From Betaproteobacteria bacterium (GTDB lineage: Bacteria > Pseudomonadota > Gammaproteobacteria > Burkholderiales > SG8-41), in contig JACPTK010000012.1 of NCBI GenBank assembly GCA_016192825.1, forward strand, positions 1-43,872: DNA of 43,872 nt, written 5' to 3'. Below, piece by piece: positions 23,724 through 32,911 of this stretch; within the stretch, counting starts at the first letter, position 1; each line of letters opens with the position of its first letter. Under the pieces are notes generated by a model that ran no database searches, was not told the origin of the DNA, and saw only the letters and a program-made list of their open reading frames with translations. A program made the translations under genes and the position numbers.

Positions 23724-25778
23724 TCAAGCAAGCACCCGTCCCACCGCCTCGAGCGCGAAGCGCGCAATTCCGCTTACCAGCAGCGCGACGCCGATCGACA
23801 GCGATACCGCAAACATCGCCTCGCGGCGCCCTATTGTCTTCAGCATCACCGCGAACGTCGAGATGCAGGGCAGATAGAACGTGAGAAACAGCAGGAACGT
23901 GAAGATCTGGACGGCGCCGAGGTAACGATCGATCTCGAAGGTGCCGAGCGCCTGGAAGATCATGAGCAGCGACAGTTCCTTGCGCAGGATTCCGAATAGC
24001 AGGGGCACGCCGAGCACGACCGGCAGCCCCAGCCACCACTGCGTAACGGGCGTGAGCAGCGCGTTGAGCACGCGGTCCGCGCCAACGTGGCTCAGGAGCG
24101 CCAGCACGATGCTGCCGCCCACCAGCAGCGGCATGACGATCGTCAGGATGTCCCGCGTGCGCAGCCAGGTTTCCTTGAGCAGCGGCCGCCAGCGCGGCAT
24201 CGCATAGGGCGGAATCTCCTGCACCTGCCCCGGGCCGCTGGCAGGATAGCGCCGCCGCAGCAGCTGTCCGAGGACCGCGATCACCAGCATCGCGAGCAGG
24301 AAGATCGCGAGCACGCCCGCCGCGCCGAGGTATTTGCCGGCGAGCGCGAGAATGATCGCGGAGCGCGCCGAGCAGGGAACGAACATCACCAGCAACGACG
24401 CAACGATGCGTTCGCTGCCATGGCTGCGAGCGCCGATCTCCGAGATGGCGGGGACGTTGCATCCCAGCCCGAGCAGGAACGGCACGGCAACGTCGCCGTG
24501 CAGGCCCAGCCGGTGAAAGCCCCGGTCCACCGCGAACGCGATGCGCGCCATGATCCCCACCTGCTCCAGCGCGACCAGCAGCAGCACGAGCGGAATCATG
24601 TACGGCACGACGATGCCCACGAGCCCGATCAGGCCGTCGGCCACCGCGCGCCCGATCACGCCTGCGGTGGTCTGCGGCTGCCACGCGGACGCCCACTCCA
24701 CGAGCCGGGCCGAGGTCATCGAGTCGAGCCATGCGCTCACGTCGAATACCACGAACAGCACGGCGGCAAACACGGCCGCGCTTCCGGCAAGTCCCCACCG
24801 CCGGCTCAGGAACAGCTCGTCGAGCCAGTAACGCCAGTTGCGGCGCTCGCGCACTCCGCCCGGCCTCGTGGCGGCTTCCGCGAGGATCGCCGCCCGGTGG
24901 TGGCGGTCCGCGTGAAGCTCGTCGCGCAGCGGCCGCGGCAGTGCCCGGTCCGCCGCCGCCCGCAACCGCAGGACTTCGGCCGACTGCCGCGGGAAATGCT
25001 GTCTCAGCTCGTCGAGGAAGTAGTGGTCGCCGTCCCCGATTCGCGCGACGAGCAAATGCAGGGGCACGCGGAAGGCGGCGCGGACCTCCGGCACGCTCAG
25101 GACATTCGAGAGCGGAACCAGGCTGTCCTGGAGGTGTGGGCTCGGCGGCAGCGGGAGCGGGCAGACGCCACGCCGCACGGCCTCGACTGTCGCGGCGAAC
25201 AGGTCCTTGACCCCCTGCCCCATGACCGCCACCGTGGGCACGACCGGCACGCCGAGGCGGCGGGCGAGCACCTTGCTGCCGATGTGCAGTCCCTTGTCGC
25301 GCGCCTCGTCCATCTTGTTGAGCGCGACGACCAGCGGGCGGCCCAGTTGCAGCAGCTCCAGGGTGAGCTCGAGGTGCCGCTCGAGCGCCGTCGCGTCGGT
25401 TACCTGGACGATGACATCCGGAGGCGCGAGAGGCACCGGCGGGCCTTGGGGCTCGTGCTCCGAAACCGGCGGCCGTTCGTCGCCCCAAAGGAGATATTTG
25501 AGCGCTTCACGGTCTCCGGACTCCGGGTCGCGCAGCGAGCGCAAGCTCGGCAGATCGATCACCCGCGCCTCATCGAGCCCGATCTCGACAGCGCACTCGT
25601 CGTACGCGCGCCGGGTGCCGGCCAGCGCGCCGGTGCGTACGGCCGCGCTCTGAACCGCGCGGAAAATCGTGCTCTTGCCGCACCCGGGCAGCCCCACGAG
25701 CGCGATCCGCAACTGGCGGGCGCCCCGGAAGAGCGGGCCCCGCACCGAGATCGTGGCGGTCTTGACGGAGCGCTTCAT
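23724..25778 (-). CDS. feoB: FeoB-like ferrous iron transporter
   Basis: From the ATG at 25778 the protein has 684 residues. The N-terminal G domain carries G1 GLPGCGKST (29-37) and the G4 motif NKMD. The C-terminal membrane part contains the two Gate motifs typical of FeoB, GLGCNVPAI and VPCSARSAI, among about eight to ten membrane helices. It should import Fe2+ across the inner membrane, powered or gated by GTP. No feoA or feoC is present, and the G-domain to Gate linker is long, so it belongs to a divergent FeoB group. The alternative upstream ATG at 25808 would add ten residues. Confidence 0.85.
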   Translation of the reverse strand: MKRSVKTATISVRGPLFRGARQLRIALVGLPGCGKSTIFRAVQSAAVRTGALAGTRRAYDECAVEIGLDEARVIDLPSLRSLRDPESGDREALKYLLWGDERPPVSEHEPQGPPVPLAPPDVIVQVTDATALERHLELTLELLQLGRPLVVALNKMDEARDKGLHIGSKVLARRLGVPVVPTVAVMGQGVKDLFAATVEAVRRGVCPLPLPPSPHLQDSLVPLSNVLSVPEVRAAFRVPLHLLVARIGDGDHYFLDELRQHFPRQSAEVLRLRAAADRALPRPLRDELHADRHHRAAILAEAATRPGGVRERRNWRYWLDELFLSRRWGLAGSAAVFAAVLFVVFDVSAWLDSMTSARLVEWASAWQPQTTAGVIGRAVADGLIGLVGIVVPYMIPLVLLLVALEQVGIMARIAFAVDRGFHRLGLHGDVAVPFLLGLGCNVPAISEIGARSHGSERIVASLLVMFVPCSARSAIILALAGKYLGAAGVLAIFLLAMLVIAVLGQLLRRRYPASGPGQVQEIPPYAMPRWRPLLKETWLRTRDILTIVMPLLVGGSIVLALLSHVGADRVLNALLTPVTQWWLGLPVVLGVPLLFGILRKELSLLMIFQALGTFEIDRYLGAVQIFTFLLFLTFYLPCISTFAVMLKTIGRREAMFAVSLSIGVALLVSGIARFALEAVGRVLA

Positions 25779-25889
25779 CGCATCGTGCGCCCGCCTGCAC
25801 GGGCTCACGCCATGCTAGCGCCGGCCGCCGCGCCCGATCGTGATCCAGATCAAGTTCTGGCGGCGTTGCCCCCCGCGCCGCCATCGAAG

Positions 25890-26019
25890 CGCTGATGCGA
25901 TTGGGCGGCACCGCGATCCCGCGCGCGAGCGCGTTGATGCTGACACCCATGGGCTTCATGAACTCCTCGTAGAGGATTTCCCCGGGCGGAATCGCATTGA
26001 GCGGTCTGGCAGCCATCAT
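25890..26019 (-). pseudogene. HigA-type antitoxin, N-terminal remnant
   Basis: The first ~43 codons from the ATG at 26019 read as a HigA antitoxin: IPPGEILYEEFMKPMG then NALARGIAVPPNRIS, the start of the helix-turn-helix. After this the match ends abruptly and the frame becomes arginine-rich noise running into the feoB region. An AGGTGA ribosome site precedes the start. No higB toxin is seen. It is a decayed toxin-antitoxin module, a common relic near defence genes. Confidence 0.75.
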
Positions 26020-26067
26020 TTCACCTATCCATTAGCACGCGGGCCTGGCTCAGATTGAGGATTCGGG

Positions 26068-28551
26068 TCACCGCCGACTCAACAACGCCAACAGCTCGGC
26101 CAGCTTGTCGAGCGTGCCCGGGTCCGGAACAGGCAGCTTGAGGTAGCGGCGGCCGGTCCCGGGATCGGTTTCCAGCAGCGGGTGCCCGGAGGCCGGCGCG
26201 CCGTCCGGCGCCAGTTCGCGTGCAGCGGACAGGACCTGAGTGGCGAGCTGCAATCCGGCCGTGATCAGTCCCTGCCACGCGTCCGCGGCCCGCTCGTCCC
26301 CGCCATCGCCACGCTCCCGCGCAATCGCTGCGGCGCCCGCCGGTTCCGGCGACGCCTCGGGTAGCTCCGGTGGCCCCACCGCGTCGGGCGGGGCCTCGGG
26401 CGCGATCGGTTCCTCGACTTGCGGCCTTGCAGCGCCGCCCGTGGCCTTCTCCACGCCCTCCATGAAACGGGTAAGCCGCGAGCCGCCGAGGGATATCTCC
26501 GTCTGGCCGCCGTCCAGCACACCGGCGAAGAGCGCCTTTTTGAACCCCAGCAGGGACAGCATGCCCTCCTCGATGGTGCCCTGCGCGATGAAGTTCACCA
26601 CCTGCACGCTCCTCCTCTGGCCCATCCGGTGCACGCGCGCGATGCGTTGCTCCAGCACCGCGGGGTTCCACGGCTGGTCCATGTTGACGACAGTCGCCGC
26701 GTGCTGGAGATTGAGCCCCACGCCGCCCGCGTCGGTGGAGAGGAACAGGCGGCACCCGGGATCCGTGCGGAAGCGGTCCACCAGGTCCTTGCGCCTCTCC
26801 GACGGCACGCCCCCGTGGAACATCACGTAGCCCCACTTGCGAGCCGCCAGCCGGCGCACGATCAACTCGTGGGTGCCCACCCACTGGCTGAACACCACGG
26901 CCTTGGCATCGGAATCCTCGAACAGATCCTCCAGATACGCGATCAGCTCGCCCACCTTGACGCCGTGATCGGTTTCCCGGTCGATGAGCCAGGTGCTGTT
27001 GCACGACATGCGCATGTTCTGAAGCGCGCAGGTGAGCACGCGCTGTTCGGCCTCCGACAGGAAGCGGAACCGGCGCCATTTCGCGACGATGCGGGCGACG
27101 GTCTCCCGGTTCTCCTCGTGCACGGCGCTCTGCTGGGGGGTCATGGCGACGAACACGTTCTTGTCGATCCGTTGCGGCAACTGCGCGAGCACCTCGGACT
27201 TGCGCCGACGGATCATCACCGGCGCGAGGGTGCGCGCGATGGCGGCGAGGTCGCGATAGCCGACGACCCTGCCGGTTTCGTCGCGAACCTGGTGCGCGTC
27301 GAGCAGGCGCCAGGTCGGACCCAACCGGTGCTGGTCCACGAACTGCACGATGGAGATCAGCTCCTCCAGCCGGTTCTCGAGCGGGGTGCCGGTCAGCACG
27401 AAGGCGTAGGGACTGCGGATGCGCTTGAGCGCCCGCGCGGCAATCGTGTTCCAGTTCTTGATACGCTGCGCTTCATCGGCGATGACAAGCTCCGGCGACC
27501 AGTGCTGGATGAACTCCAGGTCGCGCGCAATCGTGTCGTACGCCGCGATCTTCCATCCGGCCGGCGCACCGTACAGCCTTCGGCGCGCGAGCTGCCCCCC
27601 GCCGATCACCAGGGCCTTGCGGCCGGTAAAACGCTCCAGCTCCCGTTCCCATTGGTGCTTGAGCGACGCCGGGCAGATCACCAGCACGCGTTCCACGCCG
27701 AGGTGCTTCGTGAGGATTTCGACCGCCGCAATCGCCTGCACGGTCTTTCCAAGCCCCATATCGTCGCCGATCAGGCACCGCCCGGCGCGCGCCGCGAAGA
27801 GAGCGCCCTCTGCCTGATAAAGATGCAGCGGTTCCCTGAGCAGACGCCGCAGGGTCGCGCTCTTCGCGCTGGCGGGATATGCCGCCTTCAGCAGCGCCTC
27901 GCGCCTGCTTGCGTCCCGCACCTGGGCGATAAAGTCAAGGGCGTCGTCGTAAACCCTGACCGCGTGGTCCGGGCCGGTCTTCGCGAGGAAAGACTCGAGC
28001 CGGGGGAAGCGCTCGAGCGGAAGCTCCCAGCCGGCCGTCTCGCTGAACAGGGCGCCCGCGGCGGCAAGGAGCCGGGCGGGGCAGCGTACGCCCGGACGGA
28101 AGTGCACCGTGCGCCGCGCGCCGTAGCGAAGGTAGACCTCGCTGTAAGGCGGTTGAAATCCCTTTTGCAGCGCGGCGCGGCCGCTTCGGCGGCTCTCAAG
28201 CCGCGCCAGCGTGAACTCGATGTGCTTGCAGGTGCCGAGATCGTTCGTGGCGAAATCCGGGCAGGAGCAGTAGTTGTCGCCCAGCCCCGTTCCGCGGATC
28301 GCCACCCGATACCGCCCGCCGCTCGCCGGATTGCTCACGAGGAATTCGGAGAAGACCGGTTCGCTGCCCGTGTTCTCCAGCACGAAGCCCTGTTCGCGGC
28401 CGAACTGCCGCCGCAGCGCGGCCTGCCACACCTCCGGCGCGACGCCGGCTGGGGGATGAAGGCGCGAATAGCGTGCCTCGCGCTGTGCGTCCTTGCGTCG
28501 CGTTGCGCGCGCTGACGCGCTTCTTCCGGTGCGCCGGTCGCGGCCCGCCAT
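26068..28551 (-). CDS. SWIM zinc-finger SNF2-family helicase/ATPase
   Basis: An 827-residue protein. A SWIM zinc finger (Cys95, Cys97, Cys108, His110: YCSCPDF...TCKHIEF) precedes the SNF2 motor. Motif I is GDDMGLGKTVQ (262-272), motif II is DEAQ (359-362), motif III is LTGTPLENR. The C-terminal lobe carries FLSTDAGGVGLNLQ and RIARVHRMGQ. The last ~130 residues are acidic and alanine-rich with a short conserved end. Such proteins translocate on double-stranded DNA. It is the third gene of a cassette with a Schlafen-type protein and a MORC-like ATPase, and its 5' end overlaps the ATPase frame by 217 bases, an unusually long overlap. Confidence 0.9.
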   Translation of the reverse strand: MAGRDRRTGRSASARATRRKDAQREARYSRLHPPAGVAPEVWQAALRRQFGREQGFVLENTGSEPVFSEFLVSNPASGGRYRVAIRGTGLGDNYCSCPDFATNDLGTCKHIEFTLARLESRRSGRAALQKGFQPPYSEVYLRYGARRTVHFRPGVRCPARLLAAAGALFSETAGWELPLERFPRLESFLAKTGPDHAVRVYDDALDFIAQVRDASRREALLKAAYPASAKSATLRRLLREPLHLYQAEGALFAARAGRCLIGDDMGLGKTVQAIAAVEILTKHLGVERVLVICPASLKHQWERELERFTGRKALVIGGGQLARRRLYGAPAGWKIAAYDTIARDLEFIQHWSPELVIADEAQRIKNWNTIAARALKRIRSPYAFVLTGTPLENRLEELISIVQFVDQHRLGPTWRLLDAHQVRDETGRVVGYRDLAAIARTLAPVMIRRRKSEVLAQLPQRIDKNVFVAMTPQQSAVHEENRETVARIVAKWRRFRFLSEAEQRVLTCALQNMRMSCNSTWLIDRETDHGVKVGELIAYLEDLFEDSDAKAVVFSQWVGTHELIVRRLAARKWGYVMFHGGVPSERRKDLVDRFRTDPGCRLFLSTDAGGVGLNLQHAATVVNMDQPWNPAVLEQRIARVHRMGQRRSVQVVNFIAQGTIEEGMLSLLGFKKALFAGVLDGGQTEISLGGSRLTRFMEGVEKATGGAARPQVEEPIAPEAPPDAVGPPELPEASPEPAGAAAIARERGDGGDERAADAWQGLITAGLQLATQVLSAARELAPDGAPASGHPLLETDPGTGRRYLKLPVPDPGTLDKLAELLALLSRR

Positions 28552-30164
28552 TCAGATGAGCCTTCCGTCTGCCCGATTCCGGACTTCCCGCGACGGGAAC
28601 GCCCGCCCGTCACCGCTTCGCCCCAGCGCGCGAGGAACGCCGTGACGAACCCGTGCTCGCCCGCCGGCTCGACGGCGAGTGGCGCGAGGGCTAGTGCGAC
28701 AGACAGCGCGATGTGGTAACCGTCGGAGCGTGATGCGGCCGCCCGCTGGTAGGCGGGATGCGCGCGGTTCACGAAGATCGTGGATTCCACCAGGCGGCCG
28801 AGCTCCGCATCGCCGGGCCGATCCTCGAACTGCACGGCGAGGCCCAGCTTGACCGGGCGCCGCCGTCGACGCGAATCCGGCATGGCCACTTCGCCAGGCG
28901 GAACACCCTCCCCGGGAGGCGGCGCCGGGGGCGTTTCCTGCCCTTCCGCCGAGCCGGACGATTCCGGCGCGGCGCCCGCCTCGGCCGTTTCCATGCCCGC
29001 GTCCGCCGTTTCAGGGAGTGGCATCGGGGCGAATCCCGGCTCGCCGCCGAGACCCGCCGCGGGCGCCAGAGGCAGGCGCTTCTGGCCGCCGCGGCGGTGC
29101 TCCACCAGCGACGCCAGCAGCGGAAATCCCTCGGCGAGTTCCAGGAGCACGCGTTCCAGGTCGCGTTCCAGCGTGCGCATAGCGCGCGGCCGGGCCGCCT
29201 CGGCCGGTTCAGGAGCGTCTCCCCATTGCGCGAGCTGGCGCACGACGACTTCCTGGATCGCTTTGCGGGCAGCCAGATAAATGGCGCCGCGCTGGCCCGT
29301 CCGGATGAAATCGCCCTTGTTGAGGGTGAGCGAGGTCGCCAGGATCGGCGCCTCGATCACGCCGCCGATCCGGTCCGGCGCGCTCGGCAATACGCCGAGC
29401 CAGTCCCACCCGCGCTTGATGATTTTCCCGTAGGTGCTGACGGCAATTCCCCGCTGGTCTTCCGGCAGCGGCGTGGTCTCACGGTAGAGGTAACCGGCGG
29501 CGGACGGCTTGCGCTTCCGGCCGGCATGGATCGCCAGCGGCGCCATATCGGGCGCGAGGACGGTCTGCTTCGGAAGCAACTCGCCGTTGACTTCGAAGCC
29601 GACGCCCCGGGGGTAGAGCGGCGCAAGGATCGCATCGCAGGCCGGATCGAGCAGCGGCTGATAGTGACGCCGGACCGCCGCCTCGATATAGCCGCCGTCG
29701 GTGAGCGGCGAAAGCGGGTCGGCCAGATGAAGCCGCACGGCCGTGCCCTGCTCGCCCAGCATTCCCGGCGCGGGCATCCACTTCCATGGCGCCCGATGCC
29801 GGGAAGCAAGATGCCATTGCGTTGCGACGTGGCTCTTGCCGCGCCGGGATTCCGTAACCACCTCCTTGCAGATCAGCAGCGCGAGCTTGATGCCCACACC
29901 AGCGAAGCCGATGCCTTGTCCGCGCGTTTTCGTGCTTGCCGCGAGATCGTGATAGCGACGCAAATCCCGCCGCGGCATGCCGGAGCCGTTATCCGAAATC
30001 GTCAGGCTCGCGTCGGCGGGGCTCGCGTTGATTCGAATCAGCGTGGCACCGGAATCCAGCGAATTGGCAATGACTTCCGTGAGGATCGTTTCCTCGACAG
30101 CCCCGGGATATGCGTCCCGCAGGTCTTCGAGGAGGTGCAGCAGGTCAACCCGGGTCTCAGCCAC
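28335..30164 (-). CDS. GHKL (MutL/MORC/HSP90-like) ATPase
   Basis: A 609-codon frame. The Bergerat fold is complete: N box EVIANSLDSGA (30-40), G1 DNGSGM (58-63), G2 GIGFAGVGIKLAL (84-96), which is the MutL/MORC pattern, not that of histidine kinases. A ribosomal-S5-like region follows, then a proline/glutamate-rich linker (about 395-440). The last ~70 codons, over the helicase start, look like arginine-rich antisense-type coding, so the true end may be earlier or a frameshift may exist. Prokaryotic MORC-like ATPases next to SNF2 helicases are known from predicted restriction-like systems (Iyer, Abhiman and Aravind). A nuclease is not evident here. Confidence 0.8.
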   Translation of the reverse strand: MAETRVDLLHLLEDLRDAYPGAVEETILTEVIANSLDSGATLIRINASPADASLTISDNGSGMPRRDLRRYHDLAASTKTRGQGIGFAGVGIKLALLICKEVVTESRRGKSHVATQWHLASRHRAPWKWMPAPGMLGEQGTAVRLHLADPLSPLTDGGYIEAAVRRHYQPLLDPACDAILAPLYPRGVGFEVNGELLPKQTVLAPDMAPLAIHAGRKRKPSAAGYLYRETTPLPEDQRGIAVSTYGKIIKRGWDWLGVLPSAPDRIGGVIEAPILATSLTLNKGDFIRTGQRGAIYLAARKAIQEVVVRQLAQWGDAPEPAEAARPRAMRTLERDLERVLLELAEGFPLLASLVEHRRGGQKRLPLAPAAGLGGEPGFAPMPLPETADAGMETAEAGAAPESSGSAEGQETPPAPPPGEGVPPGEVAMPDSRRRRRPVKLGLAVQFEDRPGDAELGRLVESTIFVNRAHPAYQRAAASRSDGYHIALSVALALAPLAVEPAGEHGFVTAFLARWGEAVTGGRSRRGKSGIGQTEGSSEWRAATGAPEEARQRAQRDARTHSARHAIRAFIPQPASRRRCGRPRCGGSSAANRASCWRTRAANRSSPNSS

Positions 30165-30232
30165 AGTGGAGTCCTTGTTCTGCTCGTTCCGTCCTTACCG
30201 ACTTTGCACCTTGGCGGATGCGCTTGCAGGCT

Positions 30233-31591
30233 TCAGCTTTTCATCGCGAGAAAATACTGCCGCTTCGGATCCTGCGGGCTCGTGCCCACCTCGCGAACCA
30301 ACCCTCGCCCAATCAGATTCATGAGGCGGGTGCGCGTTGCGCGCGGGGAGCGTTTGATCCTGGCTGCGATTGCTTGTGTTGAAAGCCCCTTGCCGCGCGC
30401 GAGTGCTTCCAGGATATCGTGCTCGGTTTCATCCACGCTTGGTGCGCGCGTACGGGTGGTGGCAATAGTGACGCGAAAGCGCGTGCCGATCTCCTCCAGC
30501 GCGGGGTCAGTTAGCCCGGCCTCGCGGCAGGCCGTGGTCATGCGCTGAATGCCGCTGCCCCACTGCTCGATGAGCCCTAGTTCGTGAAATACCCGGCCGA
30601 TGACGCGATTGCGCAATCTAGAGATGCCGTGGCGCAGATCGTCCACCGTCAGACCGAATGGCAACAGCCCGGGGCTCTCGATTTCCAGCCGGTCGTCGAA
30701 CATGGCAAGGCGAATGGGCGCACCGCGCTGGGCATAATCCGCATGCACGACGGCGTTGATCACCGCTTCGCGTACCGCCGCCGCCGGCAGCATCCAACGC
30801 TCCACCCGCCGCAGCGCGCCGATCTCCGCCGCGCGGAGGTTGTGTTTCTGCACGAAGGCTACTGCCGCTTCCACGGCTTGCACAGGGTGGCCGCGAATTT
30901 CGGCGCCGTCGGCGATCCGCGACCGATCCGTGCCGCGAAAACGTCCGGCCTGTATCCAGGCGTCCGGGAAATACCGCTCCCGCTCCTTGCCAAAAAGCAG
31001 CATGCCGCCCACCGTCGGAACCTTGCGCCCCTGATGCACGGTCAGCAGCCGCAGCGTATCCAAGTCCGCGCGTTTGAGTTTGCGCACCGGGGCGAACAAC
31101 TCGGAAGCGGCTCGGAAGTCGAGCGCTTCAGAGTCGAGTTCCGGCATGGCCTGCTCGTCGTAGGTTTCACCCCGGGCAAAACGCCGCAGTTCCTCTCCAA
31201 GTTCCCGATCGGCGCGCCGGTTGGTCGAGCCCACACGCACATATACACCGTCCTCCGACCCGGCGCTCTTGAGGTAATGCGGCCGGCCGGGGCTGGGATA
31301 AATCCTCACGGCAAGCACATGCGTCCGGCGCCACGGCAGGATTTCCAGGTCCGGCATCAAACGCGGCGCAATGCTGTCGGCGACTAGATTCGCCAGGCGT
31401 TCTTCCAGCGCCAGCGGATCCTTGACGCCGCGCACGTTCCGGGATTTGTCCTGCACGCCGATCAAAAGCGTGCCCCCGGCGGTATTAGAGAATGCCACGA
31501 TTGAGCGCATTACTCCCTCCGGCGAAGAGAGATTCTGCTTGAACTCAAGCGTCTTGCCTTCGGGGCGTTTCAGCAATTCCACAAGATCCAT
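30233..31591 (-). CDS. AlbA_2 (Schlafen-type) domain protein with HATPase_c_4 and winged-helix end
   Basis: A 452-residue protein. The N-terminal AlbA_2/Schlafen-like domain (about 1-130) shows EGKTLEFKQNLS and AFSNTAGGTLLIGVQD. The middle has the HATPase_c_4-like module (LPAAAVREAVINAVVHADY, about 270-370, to LIEQWGSGIQRM). The C-terminus forms a winged helix (ILEALARGKGLSTQAIAARI). Proteins of this build are usually called putative transcriptional regulators, but several Schlafen-type families take part in phage defence. It stands 68 bases upstream of the MORC-like ATPase on the same strand, so it is the first gene of the three-gene cassette and may regulate or trigger it. Confidence 0.85.
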   Translation of the reverse strand: MDLVELLKRPEGKTLEFKQNLSSPEGVMRSIVAFSNTAGGTLLIGVQDKSRNVRGVKDPLALEERLANLVADSIAPRLMPDLEILPWRRTHVLAVRIYPSPGRPHYLKSAGSEDGVYVRVGSTNRRADRELGEELRRFARGETYDEQAMPELDSEALDFRAASELFAPVRKLKRADLDTLRLLTVHQGRKVPTVGGMLLFGKERERYFPDAWIQAGRFRGTDRSRIADGAEIRGHPVQAVEAAVAFVQKHNLRAAEIGALRRVERWMLPAAAVREAVINAVVHADYAQRGAPIRLAMFDDRLEIESPGLLPFGLTVDDLRHGISRLRNRVIGRVFHELGLIEQWGSGIQRMTTACREAGLTDPALEEIGTRFRVTIATTRTRAPSVDETEHDILEALARGKGLSTQAIAARIKRSPRATRTRLMNLIGRGLVREVGTSPQDPKRQYFLAMKS

Positions 31592-31600
31592 AGCTCTGCA

Positions 31601-31810
31601 TTGTACTCTGAAGTCCGCGGCGCAGCCAAGCTACAGAGTCCTGTTACTGCCGGCTTCCAGGAAATCGCACCGGCGGCTACAGTAGGAAGTAAGCTTCTCC
31701 TCAGCATTTGCGAGAGCTGCAAATACATAGGCGTGGACTTTCTTGATTTCCTCCGCTCGGGTGAAAAGGACGTCCACGTGTTTGCGCAGACTCGGCGAGC
31801 GCGAAAGTAG
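31601..31810 (+). pseudogene. Possible transposase C-terminal fragment (IS66-like)
   Basis: This 69-codon frame ends SICESCKYIGVDFLDFLRSG plus a short tail, which resembles the C-terminal helix region of IS66-type transposases. There is no credible start or ribosome site, and nothing upstream matches. It is the only trace of content in the 300 bases between the Schlafen-type gene and the TAXI gene. Weak assignment by pattern only. Confidence 0.3.
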
Positions 31811-31892
31811 ATGGGGCTTTTACTTTAACCCCCTTTTCGTGACCTTTCGCGATAGCGGCCTCGAACGAGTTATCGGTGTGGAATTCGACCGC

Positions 31893-32795
31893 TCAACGCA
31901 ATAACCCCGCCTCGCGCATGTAACGCAGCACGCCGGTATGTATCAAATCCTGGCGAGGCGCAGCGGCGAGCGTGTTCTCGAGCGTGGATTCCTGCGCCTG
32001 GTCGAGCTTCTTGCAAAGGGCGGCGTGCCCCTTGTGCAGCGCCTTCGCCAGGCGGTAGGCGACATCGTCCGGCAGCGAGGCGCGCGCCAGCACGAACGGC
32101 CACGAGCCCACGGAGTTGATCGGCCCCGTCTGCCCCGGGTAGCTGCCGGCCGGCATCGTGGTCTGCTTGAGGAACGCGTGCTTCGCCTGAATGCGCTTGA
32201 TCTCCTCCGCGCTCGGCGCGATGAAGCGCGCGCCGGCCGGGCCCTTGGCGATCGCCATGAACGGCGGCCAGCCGACGCCGCCGCCCCACATCGCCGCGGC
32301 GCGCCCGTCGAGCACCATCGGGGGACCGTCCCCCGCCTTCTCCAGCAGGTGCGCTTCGAAGTCCTCCTTCATGTCGAGCCCGAGGCCGTCCATCACGTAG
32401 CGCGCGAGCACGATGAAACCGGAGCTCGCCGCGCCCCACGCAATGGACTTGCCCTTGAGGTCGGAGATGCCGCGGCACGGGCTGTCCGCCTTCACCATGA
32501 ACATCCCGGCCTGCGAATAGGTCGCATTGATGATCCGCAGGTTGTTCGCCCGGGGCCGCCCCAGCCCGTTGATCGCCTCGTAGGTGACCTCGCCGGTGAC
32601 GAGGCCGAGATCGAGCTTGCCCTGGTCGAGCGACACCACGTTCTCGTTGCTGCCCTTGGTGTTGATCGGCTCGATCGCGAGCGTCGGGTCGGTCGCGTTC
32701 AGCGCCTCGGCATAGGGCCAGCCGTAGGCGGGAAACCCGCCGCCCGGCGTCGCGGTGCCCAGTACGATTCTCGTCTTCTGCTCACCTTGTGCCAT
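31893..32795 (-). CDS. TAXI-family TRAP solute-binding protein lacking a signal peptide
   Basis: A 300-residue TAXI-type binding protein. The start is followed at once by TRIVLGTATPGGGFPAYG, the normal first strand of the mature protein. Later landmarks are NTKGSNENVVSLDQGKLDLG and DLKGKSIAWGAASSG. There is no signal peptide and no fused TRAP permease (DctQM) nearby, which would usually be the neighbour. As with the two ModA-like proteins, the mature fold seems to be made in the cytoplasm. An upstream start with a leader was looked for and not found. Confidence 0.82.
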   Translation of the reverse strand: MAQGEQKTRIVLGTATPGGGFPAYGWPYAEALNATDPTLAIEPINTKGSNENVVSLDQGKLDLGLVTGEVTYEAINGLGRPRANNLRIINATYSQAGMFMVKADSPCRGISDLKGKSIAWGAASSGFIVLARYVMDGLGLDMKEDFEAHLLEKAGDGPPMVLDGRAAAMWGGGVGWPPFMAIAKGPAGARFIAPSAEEIKRIQAKHAFLKQTTMPAGSYPGQTGPINSVGSWPFVLARASLPDDVAYRLAKALHKGHAALCKKLDQAQESTLENTLAAAPRQDLIHTGVLRYMREAGLLR

Positions 32796-32828
32796 TTTTC
32801 AATTCTCCGGATTCTTTAAAGGAAAAGG

Positions 32829-32911
32829 GTGATTCGTTCCTCGTTACTCGTCTCTCGTCTTTAGCGCACAGGCTGAAGTTCCAGCCACACCAGGAACGAG
32901 CAACGAGTCAC
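32829..32911. repeat. Inverted pair of 4 x 7-base arrays (GTTCCTC type)
   Basis: Four heptamers starting with GT (GTGATTC, GTTCCTC, GTTACTC, GTCTCTC) lie on the plus strand at 32829-32856. Four partners (GTGACTC, GTTGCTC, GTTCCTG, GTGTGGC) lie on the minus strand from 32911 to 32884. A short GGCTG/CAGCC hairpin sits between. The pair occupies the divergent gap between the TAXI and CREST-like genes. Confidence 0.7.

Noticed and set aside
26419-30548. Two long plus-strand frames opposite the helicase and ATPase genes
   Set aside because: Arginine/alanine-rich translations without motifs; the minus-strand genes show complete catalytic motifs.
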